From contig NZ_JAIUZP010000013.1 of the NCBI RefSeq assembly GCF_020171315.1, forward strand, positions 62,001-126,000: a DNA stretch of 64,000 bases, given 5' to 3'. The notes beneath the pieces were generated by a model. It did not search any database. It was not told the origin of the DNA and worked only from the letters and a program-made list of their open reading frames with translations. A program made the position numbers and the translations under genes. This DNA is from Pseudooceanicola nanhaiensis. Its GTDB lineage: Bacteria > Pseudomonadota > Alphaproteobacteria > Rhodobacterales > Rhodobacteraceae. Below are positions 59,349 to 64,000 of this stretch, piece by piece (the first letter of the stretch is position 1; every line of letters starts with the position of its first letter).

Positions 59349-60461
59349 ATGAAAACTCTTCTGAAACCGGCCAGCCTGGCCGGAACGATGGCGCTCACCC
59401 TGGCGATGGCCAGCGGGGCCCAGGCGGACACGATCCGCGCCACCAGCAGCTTCGGCCCGGCGCACCCGATCGCGGTGCACGCCTATCCCGAGATCAGCGC
59501 CCGCCTGTCGGAGTTCACCGATGGCGCATGGGACCTGAACGACACGCCCGGCGGTCTCGTGGCGCCGCCGGACATGTCCTCGGGCCTGCGCGATGGCGTG
59601 ACCGAGTTCGGCACCCTGCTGATGCCCTATTTCCCCGCCGAGTTCCCGGAAGCGGCCCTGCCGACCGAGCTGTCGATCCTCGGATCGAACAACCTCGTCA
59701 TCTCGGCAGCGGTGACCGAGTACCTCGCCACCTGCGGTGACTGCCAGTCCGAGTTCACCGAGAACGGGCAGGTCTTCCTCGGCACCGATGCGACGCCGCC
59801 CTACAACCTGCTGACGGTCAAGCCGATCCGCTCGGTCGAGGATGCCAAGGGCATGCGCCTGCGTACGGGCGCCCCGCTCTATGCGAAGTTCGCGGATGCC
59901 ATCGGCGCGGAGGCGACGCAGATTTCCTCCTCCGAACTTTTCGAGTCGCTCAGCCAGGGCGTGATCGACGGCACGTTCAGCGCCAACCACGAGATTATCG
60001 CCAACCGTCTGGGCGACATCATCAAGTATGTCACCGTGGTGCAGGAAGGTGTCTACAACGGCGCGGCCCCGGCCATGGCGAGCGCGCTGCTCTGGGTCCG
60101 GATGGCGCCCGAAGAGCGCCAGGCCCTCGCCCGCGCCTCGCAGTACGGCATCGCCAAGGAACTCTACGGCTTCAACGAGGATGCGGCCAAGGCCCGCGAG
60201 GATGCCTCGATCGAGTTCATCGAGATGGACGAGAGCCTGAAGGCCGCGAAAGAGGCCTATAACACGCAGCACCTCGCCAACGCCGCCGCCATCCTGGGAG
60301 AGCGCGGCGTGAAGGACGCGCAGGCCAAGATCGACCGCTACACCGCGCTCGTCGAGAAGTGGGAAGGCCTGATCACCCCGGACATGAGCTACGAGGACAT
60401 GGCCGAGCTCCGCTACACGGAGATCTTCGCCCCCCTCGACATGGCCGGCTACGGCGAGTGA
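59349..60461 (+). CDS. TRAP transporter solute-binding protein (DctP family)
   Basis: 370 residues with a signal peptide to about residue 26 (LAGTMALTLAMASGAQA). The mature protein has the family region VKPIRSVEDAKGMRLRTGAPLYAKFADAIGAEATQISSSELFESLSQG, including the carboxylate-binding Arg. A cysteine pair in TCGDCQSEF is unusual for DctP proteins and might form a disulfide. It feeds the DctQM permease encoded after two stem-loops. Confidence 0.92.
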   Translation: MKTLLKPASLAGTMALTLAMASGAQADTIRATSSFGPAHPIAVHAYPEISARLSEFTDGAWDLNDTPGGLVAPPDMSSGLRDGVTEFGTLLMPYFPAEFPEAALPTELSILGSNNLVISAAVTEYLATCGDCQSEFTENGQVFLGTDATPPYNLLTVKPIRSVEDAKGMRLRTGAPLYAKFADAIGAEATQISSSELFESLSQGVIDGTFSANHEIIANRLGDIIKYVTVVQEGVYNGAAPAMASALLWVRMAPEERQALARASQYGIAKELYGFNEDAAKAREDASIEFIEMDESLKAAKEAYNTQHLANAAAILGERGVKDAQAKIDRYTALVEKWEGLITPDMSYEDMAELRYTEIFAPLDMAGYGE

Positions 60462-60476
60462 GCCAGTGACCGTCCC

Positions 60477-60518
60477 GGTCCGGCCAAGCGCCGGACCAGA
60501 GGGCCCTTCGGGGCCCTC
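60477..60518 (+). terminator. Two tandem stem-loops between dctP and dctQ
   Basis: GGTCCGGC/GCCGGACC at 60477-60497 (five-base loop) and GAGGGCCC/GGGCCCTC at 60499-60518 closed by a TTCG tetraloop, an exceptionally stable C(UUCG)G hairpin in RNA. They lie between binding-protein and small-permease genes, as in the TRAP operon at 31420-31610. Confidence 0.6.
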
Positions 60519-60553
60519 CTCCCCCGGGTGACCCGGTTTCGAAGGAGAAGACC

Positions 60554-61093
60554 ATGAAGACCGTTGAACGGTGGATCAGCCGGATCAGCATTCTCTTCGC
60601 GTCGCTGATCGTGCTTGCGATGATGCTCCAGGTGGTGATCGACGTTGCGATGCGCAAGTTTCTGGGCGCGGGCTTTCCGGCCACCGCCGACATCGTCAGC
60701 CGGTACTACATGGTGTCGGTCAGCTTCCTGCCGCTGGCCATGACCGAGGTCGGGCGCCGGCATATCTCGGCCACGATCTTTACCGATGCGCTGCGGGGCC
60801 CGGCGCGGAGCGCGGTGCAGTTCCTCGGCATCGGCCTGTCGCTGGCGGCCTTTGCGCTGCTGCTCTACGGGACCACGCTGGAGGCGCTGAAACAGACCGC
60901 CAAGGGCGCCTACGTCGAGGCCGGCATCCTGAACGTGCCCACCTGGCCCAGCTACTGGATCCTGCCGGTCTCCTTCACCCTGATGGAAATCATGCTGCTG
61001 CTTCGGTTCGTGGAATTCCTGCGCGGCGTCTACCGCGACGACCCCCATGATCCGCTCGAAGAAGTCGACAGCCCCCTGAGCGAGGCAAAGTGA
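60554..61093 (+). CDS. TRAP transporter small permease (DctQ)
   Basis: 179 residues with four predicted helices. VVIDVAMRKFLGAGFPATADIVSRYYMV is the family block between helices one and two, and MTEVGRRHISATIFTDAL the next. The ATG at 60554 has GAAGGAGAAG upstream. The stop overlaps the DctM start by one base (TGATG). Confidence 0.92.
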   Translation: MKTVERWISRISILFASLIVLAMMLQVVIDVAMRKFLGAGFPATADIVSRYYMVSVSFLPLAMTEVGRRHISATIFTDALRGPARSAVQFLGIGLSLAAFALLLYGTTLEALKQTAKGAYVEAGILNVPTWPSYWILPVSFTLMEIMLLLRFVEFLRGVYRDDPHDPLEEVDSPLSEAK

Positions 61094-62373
61094 TGGATCC
61101 CTTCGTTATCGGCCTTCTTGCCCTGTGTTCGCTGCTGCTGCTGATCGGCCTGCGGGTTCCGATCGGGGTCAGCCTGATCACGGTCTCCTTCCTCGGGATC
61201 TGGGCCATCGTCGGCCTGCGCCCGGCGATGAGCCTGGTCTCCACCATCCCCTATTCCTCCACCGCCAGCTGGACGCTCTCCTCGATCCCGATGTTCCTGC
61301 TGATGGGCTACCTCGCCTTCCACTCCGGCCTGACCCGGGGTCTCTTCGAGGCGGCCCGCGTCTGGTGGGGCTGGATGCCCGGCGGCCTTGCTGTGGCCTC
61401 GCTGGCCGGTGCGGGCGGTTTCGCGGCGGTTTCCGGCTCCTCGGTGGCCTGTTCGGCCGCCATCGGCCGGATCGCCATCCCCGAGATGCACCGCCAGAAC
61501 TATGACCTGCGGATCGCCACCGGCTCCGTCGCTGCAGGCGGCACCATCGGCGCGCTGATCCCGCCCTCGATCATCCTGATTCTCTTCGGCATCCAGTCGA
61601 ACAGCTCGATCAACGAGCTCTTCGTGGGGGGCCTGATGCTGGGCCTCGCGTCGCTGGCCTTCTATGTCGCCGCCGTCATGGTCTACTGGCTGCGCAACCC
61701 CGAGCGCCTGCCGCGCATCACCGACACCCCCAAGGGCGACCGCTGGCGCAAGACGCTGGAGATCTGGCCGGTGCTGCTGCTGATCGTCTCGGTTCTGGGC
61801 GGGCTGTTCGGCGGTCTCTTCACCGCCACCGAGGCCGGGGCCTTCGGCGCCTTCATGACCATCGTCATCGGCGTCCTGCGCCGCAGCCTCAGCTGGGTGC
61901 GCTTCAAGGAAAGCCTGATCGACACGCTGCTGGCGGCGGGCGCGCTCTTCATCATCGCCTTCGGGGCCAACCTCTTTACCAAGCTCGTCGCGATCTCGGG
62001 CCTGTCGCGGGAGGTGAGCCAGTTCGTCGAAGGGCTGGGCCTTGGCACCAATGGCCTGCTGGTGATGATCGTCCTGATCTACCTCGCGCTCGGCATGTTC
62101 CTCGAACCCATCGGGGCGCTGATGCTGACGCTGCCGCTGTTCCTGCCGCTGATCGGTGTGCACGGCATCGACAAGATCTGGTTCGGCGTCCTCGTCGCCA
62201 AGCTGCTCGAGATCGGGATGATCACCCCCCCGGTCGGGCTCAATGTTTTCGTCATTCATTCCGTGGCCCGGGACTACGTGAAGCTCGAACAGATCTTCGC
62301 CGGTATCCTGCCCTTCCTCTTCGCCGACCTCCTGCTGGTCGCGTTGATGTTGGCCACTCGCACATTCTTCTGA
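61093..62373 (+). CDS. TRAP transporter large permease (DctM)
   Basis: 426 residues with about 12 membrane helices. Conserved stretches include WTLSSIPMFLLMGYLAFHSGLT, AVSGSSVACSAAIGRIAIPEM, GGTIGALIPPSIILILFGI, TEAGAFGAFMTIV, and IGMITPPVGLNVFVIHSVA. The ATG at 61093 overlaps the DctQ stop. It completes a sodium-driven carboxylate importer, whose cargo is presumably handled by the SDR and hydratase encoded next. Confidence 0.94.
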   Translation: MDPFVIGLLALCSLLLLIGLRVPIGVSLITVSFLGIWAIVGLRPAMSLVSTIPYSSTASWTLSSIPMFLLMGYLAFHSGLTRGLFEAARVWWGWMPGGLAVASLAGAGGFAAVSGSSVACSAAIGRIAIPEMHRQNYDLRIATGSVAAGGTIGALIPPSIILILFGIQSNSSINELFVGGLMLGLASLAFYVAAVMVYWLRNPERLPRITDTPKGDRWRKTLEIWPVLLLIVSVLGGLFGGLFTATEAGAFGAFMTIVIGVLRRSLSWVRFKESLIDTLLAAGALFIIAFGANLFTKLVAISGLSREVSQFVEGLGLGTNGLLVMIVLIYLALGMFLEPIGALMLTLPLFLPLIGVHGIDKIWFGVLVAKLLEIGMITPPVGLNVFVIHSVARDYVKLEQIFAGILPFLFADLLLVALMLATRTFF

Positions 62374-62386
62374 GGAGGAGGCAATC

Positions 62387-63154
62387 ATGCAGATCAAGGA
62401 CAGTGTCGCGCTCGTCACCGGCGGTGGCAGCGGGCTGGGAGAGGGCACTGCGCGCCGCCTTGCAGCCCAAGGCGCCAGGCTCGCCATCATGGACCGCAGC
62501 GCCGACGCCGCCGCCCGGGTGGCCGAGGCGACGGGCGGCATCGCCCTTGCTGCCGACGTCACCGACGTGGAGGGAGTGGGCGCTGCCTTCGACAAGATCA
62601 CCGAGGTCTATGGCACCGCGCCGCGTATCCTCGTGAACTGCGCCGGGATCGGCACGGCAAGCCGCATCCTGCCGCGTGACGGGGGCCTGTCGGTCGACAT
62701 CTTCGAGAAGACGATCCGGGTAAACCTGATCGGCAGCTACATCCTGCTGAACCACGCCGCGCGGGCCATGTCCGCGCTGGAGCCGCTGGACGAAGACGGT
62801 GCGCGGGGCGTGATCATCAACACCGCCTCCGTCGCCTATCAGGACGGACAGATCGGGCAGGCCGCCTATGCCGCCTCCAAGGGGGGCATCGCCTCGCTCA
62901 CCTTGCCGGCGGCACGGGAACTGGCCCGGTTCGGCATCCGGGTGATGACCATCGCGCCGGGCCTCTTCGAAACGGCGATGAGTGCGGGCCTCACGCCCGA
63001 GGTGCGGGCCTCGCTGGAGGCGGGCCTGCCGTTCCCGTCCCGCATGGGGCGGCCCGATGAATATGCGCAACTGGTGCAGCAGATCGTGGAGAACCCCCTT
63101 CTGAATGGGGAAATCATCCGCCTCGACAGCGCCGTCCGGCTGGCACCCAAGTGA
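62387..63154 (+). CDS. Short-chain dehydrogenase, HSD10/type II 3-hydroxyacyl-CoA dehydrogenase-like
   Basis: 255 residues. The classical cofactor motif TGGGSGLGEGTARRLA, the NCAGIG block, the catalytic Ser in NTASVAYQDGQIGQAAYAASK with Tyr and Lys, and a FETAMSAGL-type C-terminal segment are all present. The insert around the Ser and the GLPFPSRMGRPDEYAQLV tail resemble type II 3-hydroxyacyl-CoA dehydrogenases. It starts 13 bases after the DctM stop, after GAGGAGGAGG, and precedes an enoyl-CoA hydratase, which supports a beta-oxidation step. Confidence 0.9.
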   Translation: MQIKDSVALVTGGGSGLGEGTARRLAAQGARLAIMDRSADAAARVAEATGGIALAADVTDVEGVGAAFDKITEVYGTAPRILVNCAGIGTASRILPRDGGLSVDIFEKTIRVNLIGSYILLNHAARAMSALEPLDEDGARGVIINTASVAYQDGQIGQAAYAASKGGIASLTLPAARELARFGIRVMTIAPGLFETAMSAGLTPEVRASLEAGLPFPSRMGRPDEYAQLVQQIVENPLLNGEIIRLDSAVRLAPK

Positions 63155-63180
63155 CCGGCGCGGAAAAAGGGAGACAAGAT

Positions 63181-63951
63181 ATGCTCAAAGGCACCTACAC
63201 GCAGGCCAGCTACGAGGGCCAGGTGGCCGAACTGGAACTCATCCGCGAGGACAAGCGCAATGCGATGTCCGAGGGGCTGATGTCCGAGATCGAGGCCTTC
63301 TATCGCAACCTGCCATCCGACATCCGCGTCGTGATTCTGCACGGCCGCGGCGGGCATTACTGCTCGGGGCTGGACCTCGCGGAGCACGTGGCGCGCACGC
63401 CCGAGGCGGGCGTCTACCATTCCCGCGAATGGCACCGGGTGATGGACATGATCCAGTTCGGCGGCCCGGTGACGATCAGCGCCATGACCGGCGCGGTCAT
63501 CGGCGGCGGGCTTGAACTGGCCACGGCCACCCACGTCCGCATCGCGGAACCCTCGGTGATCTTCCAGCTGCCGGAAGGGCGGCGCGGGATCTTCGTGGGC
63601 GGTGGCGCGACCGTGCGGGTGGGCCGCATCCTCGGCCCCGACCGGATGGTCGAGATGATGCTGACCGGGCGCAAATACGACGCCGAAGAGGGCCTGCGCC
63701 TCGGCCTGTGCCACTATTCGGTTGAGGAGGGCGGGGCCCTGCCGCTCGCCCGCAAGCTGGCGCTGAAGATCGCGGCGAACGCCCCCATGTCCAACTACTT
63801 CATGGTCAATGCGCTGACCCGGATCGGGGACATGTCGCGCAGCGAGGGCCTCTTCACCGAGAGCCTCGCCGCAGCACTGGTGCAGACCACGCCCGACGCC
63901 GAGGAGGGGCTGAAGGCCTTCCTCGAGAAACGCGAACCCAAGTTCCGCTGA
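63181..63951 (+). CDS. Crotonase/enoyl-CoA hydratase family protein
   Basis: 256 residues with the crotonase fold: EDKRNAMSEGL, YCSGLDLAEHV for the first oxyanion strand, and MTGAVIGGGLELATATHVRIAE for the second. FQLPEGRRGIFVGGGATVRV carries a Glu at the first acidic position but Gly at the second. The ATG at 63181 follows GGGAGACAAG; an in-frame GTG at 63151 overlapping the SDR stop would add ten residues. It likely hydrates or otherwise converts a CoA ester of the imported acid. Confidence 0.9.
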   Translation: MLKGTYTQASYEGQVAELELIREDKRNAMSEGLMSEIEAFYRNLPSDIRVVILHGRGGHYCSGLDLAEHVARTPEAGVYHSREWHRVMDMIQFGGPVTISAMTGAVIGGGLELATATHVRIAEPSVIFQLPEGRRGIFVGGGATVRVGRILGPDRMVEMMLTGRKYDAEEGLRLGLCHYSVEEGGALPLARKLALKIAANAPMSNYFMVNALTRIGDMSRSEGLFTESLAAALVQTTPDAEEGLKAFLEKREPKFR

Positions 63952-63975
63952 CCCGCGCCCATGGGAGGAGAGACC

Positions 63976-64000
63976 ATGACCATGACGATGGAGAGGACAG
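63976..64000 (+). CDS. Start of a further operon gene (runs off right edge)
   Basis: An ATG at 63976 follows GGGAGGAGAGACC, an excellent ribosome site, 24 bases after the hydratase stop. Eight codons are visible (MTMTMERT). The product cannot be identified; an acyl-CoA ligase or another CoA-ester gene would fit the operon, but that is a guess. Confidence 0.4.

Noticed and set aside
1-64000. tRNA, rRNA or mobile elements
   Set aside because: I found no tRNA-like cloverleaf with the GGTTCGAAT arm, no rRNA stretches, no transposase or integrase, and no terminal inverted repeats. The TCGAACCG strings near 50 kb are operator palindromes, not a tRNA T-arm.

Overview
The window is very GC-rich, almost wall-to-wall coding, and reads as a chromosomal segment of an alphaproteobacterium, most likely a Rhodobacterales (Roseobacter-type) member. 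The grounds are the three TRAP-type importers (two DctPQM, one TAXI), the carboxynorspermidine route to polyamines, a PlcP-like lipase followed by a GT21-like glycosyltransferase, and the many CoA-ester catabolic genes. I saw no rRNA, tRNA, CRISPR array, insertion sequence, integrase or phage gene. The organism call is inference from gene content.

Layout. 1-33: first codons of a glutathione S-transferase running off the left edge. 162-8916: a LysR regulator divergent from a HAD phosphatase, dipeptide-type ABC importer (two permeases, binding protein, fused double ATPase), a metallophosphoesterase and an IclR regulator, which together look like uptake and dephosphorylation of an organophosphate. 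9093-23786: a large CoA-ester catabolic region. The minus strand carries an enoyl-CoA hydratase, a two-subunit acyl-CoA dehydrogenase, a TAXI TRAP importer and a second hydratase. The plus strand carries hydroxyacyl-CoA dehydrogenase, NDP-forming acyl-CoA synthetase, a DUF35 protein, a thiolase-fold protein lacking its nucleophile, a family III CoA-transferase and an IclR regulator. Two near-identical operator-like sites tie the two strands together.

23884-26389: carboxynorspermidine dehydrogenase and decarboxylase. 26700-33713: a tightly overlapped operon (LysR, TRAP DctPQM, GST, carboxymuconolactone decarboxylase-like, LigI-like amidohydrolase, SDR), probably for an aromatic or lactone-type acid. 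33857-37058: succinate-semialdehyde dehydrogenase divergent from an unrecognised membrane permease. 37111-42123: molybdenum cofactor and formate dehydrogenase maturation genes (TusA, a MoeA fusion, MobB, MobA, FdhD, DUF2478).

42349-46650: a bestrophin-like channel, then PlcP-like lipase, GT21-like glycosyltransferase, DedA protein and GT2, suggesting phosphate-stress lipid remodelling. 46805-49204: a large MscS channel. 49299-52798: TetR regulator divergent from an EmrAB-type efflux pair, with two perfect palindromes flanking the promoter. 52873-58228: a sulfide/persulfide operon (Rrf2 regulator, metallo-beta-lactamase fold protein, EF-hand protein, DUF442-flavoprotein fusion, SulP transporter). 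58811-64000: MarR regulator, a third TRAP importer, SDR and enoyl-CoA hydratase, continuing past the right edge.

The most promising leads are the organophosphate import module, the cysteine-less DUF35/thiolase-fold pair beside a heteromeric acyl-CoA dehydrogenase, the shared KdgR-like operator pair, and the TRAP/GST/amidohydrolase operon. None of the functional hypotheses could be tested here by homology search or experiment.
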